A stretch of DNA of 7,160 bases from Methylobacter sp. (lineage in GTDB: Bacteria; Pseudomonadota; Gammaproteobacteria; Methylococcales; Methylomonadaceae), in NCBI GenBank assembly GCA_003158415.1, contig PMJA01000299.1, positions 1 to 7,160 on the forward strand, in the 5' to 3' direction. This document shows, in pieces, positions 1-5,938 of this stretch. The notes below the pieces were generated by a model. It searched no databases, was not told the origin of the DNA, and saw only the letters and a list, made by a program, of their open reading frames with translations. Both the position numbers and the translations under genes were made by a program. Position 1 is the first letter of the stretch. Every line of letters starts with the position of its first letter.

Positions 1-1086
1 GCCCTCTTCCATAAGCATTTGCGCATTACCGACGATGTTGCGTTGCAATGCGTAAAAGAAGCCGCAGGCTTGGTGCGCGTGGAAATTGAAGCGCTGTTAT
101 CGATGGGTTTGGCGAACTCGCCTATGGCGGGGTGCGGACTGAAAGTGGCGTCGGGCAATTTTGTCACCGCCAAACCCATCGGCGTGATAGCCGGGATAGA
201 TTATTGCCATACCGGCGAAGTTCGCCGCATAGACAGTGCCTCCATCCATCAGCAGCTCGACCAAAACAATGTCGTGCTGATTTCACCGATAGGCTATTCC
301 CCCAGCGGCGAGATTTTTAACCTGTCCGCCGAGCAGGTGGCCACGGCGGTTTCGATAGCGTTAAAAGCAGAAAAGTTAATCCTGTTGACAGAGCAAAGTT
401 GTTGCAATCCCGATAACGGCGAGCAAATCCGGCAAATGACTACCGATGAAGCCGATGGATTCTTGCAGCACTATCAGGAGTTGGCCGATGCCATCAATCG
501 GCCGCTTAAAGCGGCAATACAAAGTTGTCATGCCGGTATCGAACGTGTGCATTTGATTAACCGGGCTATTAATGGCGCGTTGTTGCTGGAATTATTCAGC
601 CGCGACGGTATCGGCACGCTGATTAGCTCCACGCCGTTTGAGGAATTGCGCCCGGCGACGCTGGACGACATAGGCGGCATCCTGAAACTGATCAAGCCGC
701 TGGAGAAGCAAGGCATCTTAGCCAAGCGATCCAGGGAAAAAATTGAAATGGAAATCGCCGATTATATCGTTATCGAACGGGACGGCTTGATTATCGCCTG
801 TATGGCCTTGCATCCTAACGAACAAGGCCGTTTTGGCGCGATCGCCTGCCTTGCCGTTCATCCCAATTACCAGGGCTCGGCTCGCGGCAACCGGCTGCTG
901 GCTTATGTTTATAGCAAAGCGAGGCAACTAAATCTAAAAAAATTATTTGTGTTATCGACGCAAACCATGCAATGGTTTATTGAGCGCGGCTTTTTATCGT
1001 CGGATATTAACAGCCTGCCCGATCCGCTCAAGGCGCTGTACAACCCGCAAAGAAATTCCAAGATTCTTTGCAAGGACATCGAATAA
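1..1086 (+). CDS. argA: N-acetylglutamate synthase (amino-acid N-acetyltransferase), 5'-truncated by the window edge
   Basis: Catalyses the first committed step of arginine synthesis, acetyl-CoA plus glutamate to N-acetylglutamate, in the cytoplasm. Frame 1 is open from the first base, and codons 1-7 (ALFHKHL) already align with the E. coli ArgA stretch LYHKNIRVTD, so the TTG at 19 is not a start. By comparison with the 443-residue E. coli protein, about 80 N-terminal residues lie outside the window; 361 are visible. The first ~205 residues are the C-terminal part of the amino-acid-kinase-like domain (VASGNF, GIDYCHTG, RRIDSASIHQQLD, LKAEK). Then come the linker ELFSRDGIGT and a GNAT acetyltransferase domain with the acetyl-CoA loop around nt 847-900 (LAVHPNYQGSARGNRLL) and the FVLST...WFIERGF end. 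In E. coli this enzyme is feedback-inhibited by arginine; whether that holds here cannot be read. No frameshift is seen. Identity is very secure. Confidence 0.95.
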   Translation, partial: ALFHKHLRITDDVALQCVKEAAGLVRVEIEALLSMGLANSPMAGCGLKVASGNFVTAKPIGVIAGIDYCHTGEVRRIDSASIHQQLDQNNVVLISPIGYSPSGEIFNLSAEQVATAVSIALKAEKLILLTEQSCCNPDNGEQIRQMTTDEADGFLQHYQELADAINRPLKAAIQSCHAGIERVHLINRAINGALLLELFSRDGIGTLISSTPFEELRPATLDDIGGILKLIKPLEKQGILAKRSREKIEMEIADYIVIERDGLIIACMALHPNEQGRFGAIACLAVHPNYQGSARGNRLLAYVYSKARQLNLKKLFVLSTQTMQWFIERGFLSSDINSLPDPLKALYNPQRNSKILCKDIE

Positions 1087-1094
1087 CCCAGGTT

Positions 1095-1886
1095 ATGGCC
1101 GATCTATCAATCTTGCAAATAACAGATTTACACATCCTGCCGGAGCTGGATGAGACTTTTCTGGGCATCAATACCGAGTATTATTTCTCAGCCGTACTTG
1201 ATCTCGCCTTGGCTGAAAATCCTCATTTTGATTTTATTTTGCTGACCGGCGACCTGACTCAAGATCCCTGCGCGGCCAGCTACCGGCGCATCCTGGACAG
1301 ACTTGCGGCCGCTAATACTCCGTGCATCTGCCTACCCGGTAATCATGACGATTATGAACTCATGCAGCAGATTTTTAACACCGATCAGGTTAACTGCCGC
1401 AAACAGCTGTTGTTGGGAAACTGGCAGCTTATTTGCCTGAACAGCCAAATACCAGGGTCTCCCGGAGGCCGCTTGTCGAAACAGGAGTTACGGTTTCTTG
1501 AAGACTGTCTGATTAACAACCCGGATCATCACGCCCTGATCGCCGTCCATCATCATTGTCTGGCAACCAACAGTGCCTGGATGGATACCATGATGATAGA
1601 AAACAGCCGGGACTTATGGGCAATCATCGCTCACTATCCGCAAGCAAAAGCCGTCACTACCGGACATATCCATCAAATAATGGATAGTACGGTCGGTGCT
1701 GTCCGCGTCCTGGGGTCGCCATCTACCTGCTTCCAGTTTAAACCGGAAAGTCACAACTTCAGTCTGGATGCGACTGCGCCGGGTTATCGAAGGATAAATC
1801 TGTCTGCGGAGGGCCGGATTGAATCGGCAGTCACCCGGCTATCCGAACCGTTAAGCGGATTGCAGCTGGATACGCCGGGTTATTGA
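1095..1886 (+). CDS. cpdA: 3',5'-cyclic AMP phosphodiesterase, class III (metallophosphoesterase)
   Basis: Hydrolyses cAMP to AMP in the cytoplasm and so can lower CRP-cAMP signalling. The 263-residue product has the calcineurin-like dinuclear metal motifs in order: D-x-H (D11, H13 in QITDLHI), GD (D53 in LLTGDLTQD), GNHD (N83-H84-D85), a histidine cluster HHH at 152-154, and GHIH (H191, H193). The C-terminal half keeps the CpdA signature (PSTC.QFKP, NFSLD..APG) and ends in GY, as E. coli CpdA (275 aa) does. I chose ATG 1095, 8 bp after the argA stop and next to a weak AGG. An in-frame TTG at 1068 lies inside argA and adds nine residues with no family resemblance. The close spacing to argA implies co-transcription, an odd pairing of arginine synthesis with cAMP turnover. 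The preserved motifs argue for cAMP-specific activity over a generic phosphoesterase. Confidence 0.92.
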   Translation: MADLSILQITDLHILPELDETFLGINTEYYFSAVLDLALAENPHFDFILLTGDLTQDPCAASYRRILDRLAAANTPCICLPGNHDDYELMQQIFNTDQVNCRKQLLLGNWQLICLNSQIPGSPGGRLSKQELRFLEDCLINNPDHHALIAVHHHCLATNSAWMDTMMIENSRDLWAIIAHYPQAKAVTTGHIHQIMDSTVGAVRVLGSPSTCFQFKPESHNFSLDATAPGYRRINLSAEGRIESAVTRLSEPLSGLQLDTPGY

Positions 1887-1965
1887 TGCTTTACCTGAGC
1901 CTATGATTTTATCTTGCCGCTAACGCAAATTTGGGCTACCAACTTAAGGCGGAACAGTTTAAGGT

Positions 1966-1971
1966 TATAAT
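1966..1971 (+). promoter_or_regulatory. Candidate sigma-70 -10 box upstream of the membrane-protein gene
   Basis: A perfect TATAAT lies 57 bp before the ATG at 2029 in the 142-bp gap after cpdA. The best -35 at normal spacing is only TTAAGG at 1944-1949 (16-bp spacer, three of six consensus bases), so the promoter would be weak or activator-dependent. An imperfect inverted repeat, AAGGTTAT at 1961-1968 with ATAACCCTT at 1985-1993 (one bulged base), overlaps the box and could hold a regulator site or be chance. The rest of the gap shows nothing else clear. Confidence 0.35.
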
Positions 1972-2028
1972 AAGCGCCCCGACCATAACCCTTCAAAATC
2001 CCCGTTTTTTTGAGTACAACTTTTTACC

Positions 2029-2541
2029 ATGAATTTATTAATCCAATACCTTGCGTTGTGCTGGTTCAAAAACAATCCCGCCGATTTAATTCCCTCAAAA
2101 TCGTTTATGTGGAAAACGGTGGCATTTTATCTTATTTCAGGCTGTATCGTTGAAGGTCTGATTTCCGATCCTGCCGACGGCTCGCTGGAGGTTTTTTTGC
2201 GGACGATCATGGCATTTTCATCCGTCGCCGTGTTCTTGTTAGTCTTTAAAAAATGGCAATATTTTAATCAACTTTACATTGCCATTTTTGTCTGCGAAAA
2301 CTTTATTATGACGCTGGCTACTGTCACCGAAGGGCTGTATTTTTTAATGGTAATGAAGCATCAGAAAAATGCGGAAGAAATATCAATCGGCATCGGCGCC
2401 TTGCTGGTTGTCTGGTATATAGCGATTGTCAGTTACATTTTACGGCAGGCATTTGAGACCAAAATGAGCCTAAGCGTTATTTTAGCGATTAGCTATTTTG
2501 TTTTAACTTACGGCATTCCGATGCTGTTCATGGATATATGA
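2029..2541 (+). CDS. Conserved-looking integral membrane protein of unknown function, 170 aa
   Basis: I do not recognise a characterised family. The product is strongly hydrophobic with about five likely membrane segments, roughly residues 27-45, 55-73, 81-109, 118-139 and 147-168. There is no obvious cleavable signal peptide and no catalytic motif. The amphipathic start MNLLIQYLALCWFKNNPADL, followed by a helix, recalls small Yip1-like membrane proteins of gammaproteobacteria, which often open with a YLxLxxFxxxPxDLP pattern. That resemblance is from memory and is suggestive only. Lys/Arg-rich turns (KKW at 74-76, MKHQKN at 109-114) separate the helices. The ATG at 2029 keeps that N-terminus, but no Shine-Dalgarno is visible (ACTTTTTACC precedes it), so translation may be weak. 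The gene stands alone between cpdA and a palindromic element. It is intact, and its uninterrupted frame and hydrophobic periodicity argue that it is real. Confidence 0.75.
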   Translation: MNLLIQYLALCWFKNNPADLIPSKSFMWKTVAFYLISGCIVEGLISDPADGSLEVFLRTIMAFSSVAVFLLVFKKWQYFNQLYIAIFVCENFIMTLATVTEGLYFLMVMKHQKNAEEISIGIGALLVVWYIAIVSYILRQAFETKMSLSVILAISYFVLTYGIPMLFMDI

Positions 2542-2567
2542 AAAAACGTTTGTGCCCCATTTAAAGG

Positions 2568-2584
2568 TCACTGCCATTAAGTTA
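2568..2584 (+). repeat. Left terminal inverted repeat (perfect core)
   Basis: The 17-base core TCACTGCCATTAAGTTA is exactly complementary to 2707-2723. This is the transposon-end-like arm of the element, lying 26 bp after the stop codon of the membrane-protein gene. Confidence 0.85.
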
Positions 2585-2596
2585 AGTAACTTAGCC

Positions 2597-2618
2597 CCTT
2601 CTCCCTTGAGGGAGAAGG
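2597..2618. repeat. Inner hairpin, left copy (10-bp stem)
   Basis: CCTTCTCCCT at 2597-2606 pairs perfectly with AGGGAGAAGG at 2609-2618 across a 2-base loop. Read on the minus strand, 2610-2630 matches the right copy (2663-2683) at 18 of 21 positions under the pattern CCCTCAYCCCARCCYTCTCCC. The two inner hairpins are therefore copies of one repeat family placed head to head. Confidence 0.8.
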
Positions 2619-2674
2619 CTGGGATGAGGGGGGGGTTAAAGGGTTTTCTTGTTGTTGATTCTCCCTCACCCCAA

Positions 2675-2694
2675 CCCTCTCCCGCTGGAGAGGG
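2675..2694 (+). terminator. Inner hairpin, right copy; terminator-like on the plus strand
   Basis: CCCTCTCC at 2675-2682 pairs with GGAGAGGG at 2687-2694 across the loop CGCT, and the sequence continues AGTTTTCTCT. A GC-rich 8-bp stem followed within two bases by four T residues resembles an intrinsic terminator, though the T tract is short. It could insulate thiD from transcription of the upstream gene. The same bases are the right copy of the repeat unit inside the element, so a terminator role would be secondary. Confidence 0.4.
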
Positions 2695-2706
2695 AGTTTT
2701 CTCTGC

Positions 2707-2723
2707 TAACTTAATGGCAGTGA
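2707..2723 (-). repeat. Right terminal inverted repeat (perfect core)
   Basis: TAACTTAATGGCAGTGA is the exact reverse complement of 2568-2584 and is followed by GTTTAAA, mirroring the left boundary. It lies 76 bp before the thiD start, so the thiD promoter must sit in the remaining AT-rich stretch (2731-2799), partly inside the element, or upstream of it. Confidence 0.85.
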
Positions 2724-2788
2724 GTTTAAAAGCCGGTAAAAGTTTTATCACAATAACGGCCAAACCAGCAAAAACCACCATCATTCCC

Positions 2789-2794
2789 AAGGAA
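2789..2794 (+). promoter_or_regulatory. Ribosome binding site of thiD
   Basis: AAGGAA lies 5 bases before the ATG at 2800, a good Shine-Dalgarno match that supports this start. No TPP-riboswitch core (CTGAGA with a matching ACCTGATCTGG-type segment) was seen between 2542 and 2799. Confidence 0.6.
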
Positions 2795-2799
2795 GCTCT

Positions 2800-3591
2800 A
2801 TGTCTCATAACCGCCCCGTTGTCCTGTCATTTTCCGGCCATGATCCCAGCGGCGGCGCCGGGGTGCAGGCGGATATTGAAACCCTGGTCAGTCATCAGTG
2901 CCATTCCGCCAGTGTTATTACCGCCCTAACCGAGCAAGATACCCGGAATGTAAAAAAACTCATCCCGCAAAGTCCGGAAGCCATTATCAGTCAGGCAAAT
3001 ACCTTGCTGGATGACTTGAACGTTAATGCCTTCAAAATAGGCTTGATCGGGCATCATGAAACGGCCATCGCCATTTATGCGATTTTAAAACAACACCCGC
3101 ATATTCCGGTTATTTTTGACCCGGTACTGGCGGCAGGCGGCGGCACGGAATTATCGAATGAGCGGCTGATTGCCGCGATAGTCGATTTGCTACTGCCCTG
3201 CACCACTGTGTTAACGCCCAACAGCGTGGAAGCCCGTAAACTGTCGGGATTGGATGATCTGGATGACTGCGGTCTGGCGTTGCTTGAACAAGGCTGTGAC
3301 TATGTGCTGATTACTGGCACACATGAAGATACACCGTCAGTGAGCAATCAACTGTTTCATGACGACCGTTGCTGGGAAACCTATAACTGGGATCGATTAC
3401 CGGCCAGTTACCACGGCTCCGGCTGCACGCTGGCTACCAGCATTGCGGCCTTGATGGCGCACGGCCTGGAGCCGATTCAGGCGGTCATGGAAGCTCAGGA
3501 ATACACCTGGAATTCGTTAAACAGCGCGTATCAACCGGGCAAAGGCCAACACATACCCAATCGGTTTTTCTGGATGGAGGAAGACACATGA
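2800..3591 (+). CDS. thiD: Hydroxymethylpyrimidine/phosphomethylpyrimidine kinase
   Basis: Phosphorylates HMP and then HMP phosphate to HMP pyrophosphate, the pyrimidine half of thiamine, in the cytoplasm. The 263-residue protein has the usual length for a stand-alone ThiD of the ribokinase-like fold. Visible motifs are the N-terminal substrate loop LSFSGHDPSGGAGVQADIE (9-27), with His where E. coli-type enzymes have Ser; TALTEQDT (41-48); the FDPVLAAGGG segment (106-115); LTPNSVEA (138-145); and the anion-hole/ATP motif HGSGCT (205-210) with the conserved Cys209. The GHDPSGGAG form and the FDPVLxAGGG segment match Pseudomonas-type ThiD, so the His is a lineage variant and not a defect. The stop overlaps the thiE start. 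A pyridoxal kinase is the main alternative, but the thiE neighbour and the motifs favour ThiD. Confidence 0.95.
   Translation: MSHNRPVVLSFSGHDPSGGAGVQADIETLVSHQCHSASVITALTEQDTRNVKKLIPQSPEAIISQANTLLDDLNVNAFKIGLIGHHETAIAIYAILKQHPHIPVIFDPVLAAGGGTELSNERLIAAIVDLLLPCTTVLTPNSVEARKLSGLDDLDDCGLALLEQGCDYVLITGTHEDTPSVSNQLFHDDRCWETYNWDRLPASYHGSGCTLATSIAALMAHGLEPIQAVMEAQEYTWNSLNSAYQPGKGQHIPNRFFWMEEDT
3576..3581 (+). promoter_or_regulatory. Ribosome binding site of thiE inside the end of thiD
   Basis: GGAGGA lies 6 bases before the ATG at 3588. It is the strongest Shine-Dalgarno in the window and fixes the thiE start within the ATGA overlap. Confidence 0.75.
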
Positions 3592-4235
3592 GATTTCCAA
3601 GCAGAGGACTTTACGCCATTACCCAGACTGATAATAAATCTGGCGCCACTATTATTAACGAAGTCGAGGCGGCGATTAAAGGCGGCGCGGTAATCGTGCA
3701 GTACCGCGATAAAAATCCGACTGACGCGGGGTTGCTGGCAAAAGCGTTAGTGAAAATCTGCCATCGCTATGACGTCCCGCTGATTATTAACGACGACGTG
3801 GAACTGGCTGTAATGGCAGGCGCCGATGGCGTTCATATCGGCAAGGAAGACGGTGCTATTACGCAGGCAAGAATACGTTTAGGCAACGATGCCATCATCG
3901 GCGTTTCCTGTTATGACTTTATCGAACAGGCGCTGGACGCTCAAGCGCAGGGCGCGACTTATGTCGCTTTCGGGCGTTTTTTCCCCTCTTCGTCAAAACC
4001 GCAGGCAGCACCCGCCAAAATTGAGACGCTGCGGCAGGCAAAGCAGCAGCTTACTATCCCCATAGTCGCCATAGGCGGCATACTGCCTGAAAATGGTGCG
4101 CAATTACTGGCGGCAGGCGCCGATTTGTTGGCCGTCATCGGCGGGCTGTTTGACAGTCAACCGGAACAATCCGCCCGGGCCTATCAGACATTGTTTAATG
4201 ACCGGACTCAAACGCCTAAGCCCGGACATGAATAA
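3588..4235 (+). CDS. thiE: Thiamine phosphate synthase
   Basis: Joins HMP pyrophosphate (the ThiD product) to thiazole phosphate, giving thiamine phosphate and pyrophosphate. The 215-residue TIM-barrel protein has the family's usual length and shows its binding motifs in order: GLYAIT (7-12), QYRDK (38-42) for the pyrophosphate, INDD (67-70), GVHIGKED (81-88) with the Mg-binding aspartate D88, GVSCY (105-109), FGRFFPSSSKP (128-138), AIGGI (161-165) and LLAVIGGLF (180-188). GRFF in place of the more common GPIF, and VIGGLF near the end, agree with Pseudomonas-type ThiE. The start overlaps the thiD stop by four bases (ATGA), so translation is likely coupled. No thiazole genes or thiC are in the window. 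The C-terminal ~10 residues (RTQTPKPGHE) are a loose polar tail. No terminator hairpin is visible in the 53 bp before the convergent permease gene. Confidence 0.95.
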   Translation: MRFPSRGLYAITQTDNKSGATIINEVEAAIKGGAVIVQYRDKNPTDAGLLAKALVKICHRYDVPLIINDDVELAVMAGADGVHIGKEDGAITQARIRLGNDAIIGVSCYDFIEQALDAQAQGATYVAFGRFFPSSSKPQAAPAKIETLRQAKQQLTIPIVAIGGILPENGAQLLAAGADLLAVIGGLFDSQPEQSARAYQTLFNDRTQTPKPGHE

Positions 4236-4288
4236 TCGAAATCCGCACAATTAAAAGCTGGATCGCTAACCGAGGCTCAGAATACTGG

Positions 4289-5695
4289 TCAATGTTTTAC
4301 CAACTTGCTGTGGCTCATGGAATAGCTAAAATACACTATCAGGCCGATAACCAGCCAGATCACGAAACGCAGCCAGGTGAGGGACGGCAGAAAGCCCATC
4401 AAAGTTCCGCAGGACAGCATGCCCAACACCGGAAACAAGGGGCTGAACGGCGTGCGGAAGGGGCGTTTCATATTCGGTTGGGTGATGCGCAGGACAACAA
4501 CGCCCAAACACACCAATACAAAAGCGGCCAAGGTGCCGATATTCACCAGTTCGGCCAGATCGCCCAGCGGTATGAAACCTGCGATGAGCGCCATTATGAC
4601 GCCACAGAGTATAATGACGCGCACCGGTGTTTGAGTTTTTGGGTTCACTTTGCTAAAAAAAGGCGACAGCAAACCGTCACGCGACATGGCGAAAATGATA
4701 CGCGTCAATCCGTAATACAGCACCAGCATCACGGTAGTGAGGCCCGCAATAACGCCGGTTGAAATCAGTGCCGCCGCCCAGTTGTAACCCATCAGGGTCA
4801 GAGCGTGGGCGACCGGCGAGGAGACATTGAGATCGGTATAGGGCACAACGCCGGTAAGCAACCCCGACACGATGATATAAATAACGGTACAAAAAGCCAA
4901 TGAGGTGACGATGCCGAAAGGCAGGTCGCGTTGGGGATCTTTGGCTTCTTCGGCAGCGGTAGACACGGCGTCGAAACCGACATAAGCAAAAAACACCAGC
5001 GATGCGCCGGCCAGCACGCCGGTGGTCTTGCCGTCAGGCAGGGTTTGAAACCAGCCAAACGGCATGAAAGGATGCCAGTTGACCGGGTGTACATTGAACA
5101 CGGCAATGCCAATAAATATGCTGATGGTGACCAGTTTAACCACCACCATGGCGTTGTTGGCTTTCGCGCTGTGTTTGACACCGATTATCAACAAGCCCAT
5201 CAGCATCAGAATGATGGCCGATGCCGGCAGATTGATTAATCCGCCGAGCTTGGGAGCTTTGGTGAGCATTTCAGGCAAAGGCAGTCCGATTGCCGTGAGC
5301 GCGTTATTAAAATAGCCCGACCAGCCGTTGGCGACCGCCGCTACGGAAATACCGTATTCCAGCAGTAAATCCCAGCCGATAATAAAGGCGATCAACTCGC
5401 CAAAAGCGGCGTAGCTGTAACCATAAGCGCTACCGCAACCGCCGACGGCAGCCGATAACTCCGCATAAGAAAGCGCGGCGAAAGCGCAGGCAAGTCCCGC
5501 GATGACAAACGATAATACGACGGCAGGGCCGGATTGGGTAGCGGCAGCGATGCCGGTCAATACAAAAATACCCGTGCCTATGATCGCGCCTACGCCGAGA
5601 AAGGCCAGATCCCATGCCGACAGACAACGCTTGAGGCCGTGATCGTGTCCATCATGGGTAACGACGTGTTTGGTGCGAAAAATTTGCAGCGACAT
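4289..5695 (-). CDS. APC-superfamily amino-acid permease, CAT (cationic amino-acid transporter)-like
   Basis: An inner-membrane secondary transporter expected to take up amino acids with protons. The 468-residue protein has about 12 hydrophobic segments, normal for the bacterial CAT-like branch (YfnA/ApcT type). The first helix carries the unwound substrate-binding motif GVGAIIGTGIF (34-44). FFAYVGFDAVSTAAEEAKDP (235-254) followed by QRDLP is the hallmark of this branch, and RPFRTP (411-416) precedes the last helices. The N-terminal cytoplasmic stretch is short and histidine-rich (THDGHDHG, 13-20) before the usual LKRCLSAWDL. Substrate cannot be read from sequence; cationic or broad neutral amino acids are both possible. 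The ATG at 5695 has only a distant AAGGG (5706-5710, 10 bases away). The gene is convergent with thiE and divergent from the transpeptidase gene, so it is a single-gene unit. The two glycines of the binding motif are intact, arguing for function. Confidence 0.9.
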   Translation of the reverse strand: MSLQIFRTKHVVTHDGHDHGLKRCLSAWDLAFLGVGAIIGTGIFVLTGIAAATQSGPAVVLSFVIAGLACAFAALSYAELSAAVGGCGSAYGYSYAAFGELIAFIIGWDLLLEYGISVAAVANGWSGYFNNALTAIGLPLPEMLTKAPKLGGLINLPASAIILMLMGLLIIGVKHSAKANNAMVVVKLVTISIFIGIAVFNVHPVNWHPFMPFGWFQTLPDGKTTGVLAGASLVFFAYVGFDAVSTAAEEAKDPQRDLPFGIVTSLAFCTVIYIIVSGLLTGVVPYTDLNVSSPVAHALTLMGYNWAAALISTGVIAGLTTVMLVLYYGLTRIIFAMSRDGLLSPFFSKVNPKTQTPVRVIILCGVIMALIAGFIPLGDLAELVNIGTLAAFVLVCLGVVVLRITQPNMKRPFRTPFSPLFPVLGMLSCGTLMGFLPSLTWLRFVIWLVIGLIVYFSYSMSHSKLVKH

Positions 5696-5768
5696 GATTT
5701 AAGAACCCTTGCGTGGTTGAATGTGAATTGAAGCGTGATGGATAAGCGTCATTCACGGTAACGGCAGA

Positions 5769-5774
5769 ATTATA
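5769..5774 (-). promoter_or_regulatory. Candidate -10 box for the permease gene
   Basis: On the minus strand this reads TATAAT, 73 bases before the permease ATG. The -35 is poor: ACCATT at 17-bp spacing (5792-5797) or TTACCA at 19 bp (5794-5799). Plausible, but supported only by one perfect hexamer and its position. Confidence 0.4.
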
Positions 5775-5849
5775 ACGTACACGCTGTTGATAATGGTAAT
5801 ACTCAAAATGGTTTAATGCGCAGGCTCATGATAAAATACCAACCTTTTT

Positions 5850-5890
5850 AATCGGCATAAATCTCGCTGCATTCCCAACGAGCGCCGATT
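5850..5890. repeat. Inverted repeat in the divergent intergenic region
   Basis: AATCGGC at 5850-5856 pairs perfectly with GCCGATT at 5884-5890, and inside it CTCG (5863-5866) can pair with CGAG (5879-5882). No T tract follows on the plus strand, so a terminator is unlikely there. It ends 48 bp before the transpeptidase start and could be an operator or leader structure, or chance. Confidence 0.4.
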
Positions 5891-5910
5891 CTTAAACCGA
5901 ATGTTGTTTT

Positions 5911-5916
5911 TATAGT
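5911..5916 (+). promoter_or_regulatory. Candidate -10 box for the L,D-transpeptidase gene
   Basis: TATAGT matches five of six consensus bases and lies 22 bp upstream of the ATG at 5939, which would leave a leader of about 15 bases. No convincing -35 is seen (TTCTTA at 5889-5894, 16-bp spacing). An alternative is TAAAAT at 5832-5837. Weak evidence. Confidence 0.25.
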
Positions 5917-5938
5917 GTTCTTTGAGAAAATTATTGTA

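Larger units (their letters stand above)
2560..2730. mobile_element. MITE-like 171-bp composite palindromic element
   Basis: Both ends carry matching inverted repeats. The left end, TTTAAAGG plus TCACTGCCATTAAGTTA (2568-2584), pairs with the right end, TAACTTAATGGCAGTGA (2707-2723) plus GTTTAAA. That is 17 perfect base pairs, extending to about 25 with one small mismatch or indel. Inside are two copies of one GC-rich hairpin repeat in opposite orientation. The element has no coding capacity for a transposase, so it would depend on an enzyme in trans. TTTAAA at each boundary (2560-2565 and 2725-2730) is itself palindromic, so it could be the tip of the inverted repeat or a 6-bp target duplication; sequence alone cannot tell. 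It sits between the membrane-protein gene and thiD and breaks neither. Its mobile nature is inferred from structure. Confidence 0.7.

Noticed and set aside
19..1086. TTG at 19 as the start of argA
   Set aside because: The frame is open upstream to base 1 with residues homologous to ArgA, so this is an internal codon of a gene cut by the window.
1961..2011. Possible terminator after cpdA (inverted repeat 1961-1968/1985-1993, T7 at 2005-2011)
   Set aside because: The stem is AT-rich and bulged, and 11 bases separate it from the T run, so it does not fit an intrinsic terminator.
2503..2929. Open frames on both strands across the repeat element (minus 2503-2808, plus 2552-2929)
   Set aside because: They consist largely of translated repeat sequence and then run out of frame into thiD. 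No ribosome site and no family resemblance.
4236..4288. Bidirectional terminator between thiE and the permease gene
   Set aside because: No stem of useful length with a T run was found in these 53 bp.
4292..5239. Plus-strand open frames opposite the permease gene (for example 4292-4762 and 4931-5239)
   Set aside because: Antisense shadows of a clearly recognisable permease. Their composition is Gln/His/Arg-rich, as expected from the reverse complement of hydrophobic codons.
5790..5808. Fur-box-like sequence GATAATGGTAAT
   Set aside because: Two hexamers resemble GATAAT, but the third does not (13 of 19 to the consensus by eye), and neither flanking gene is an iron gene.
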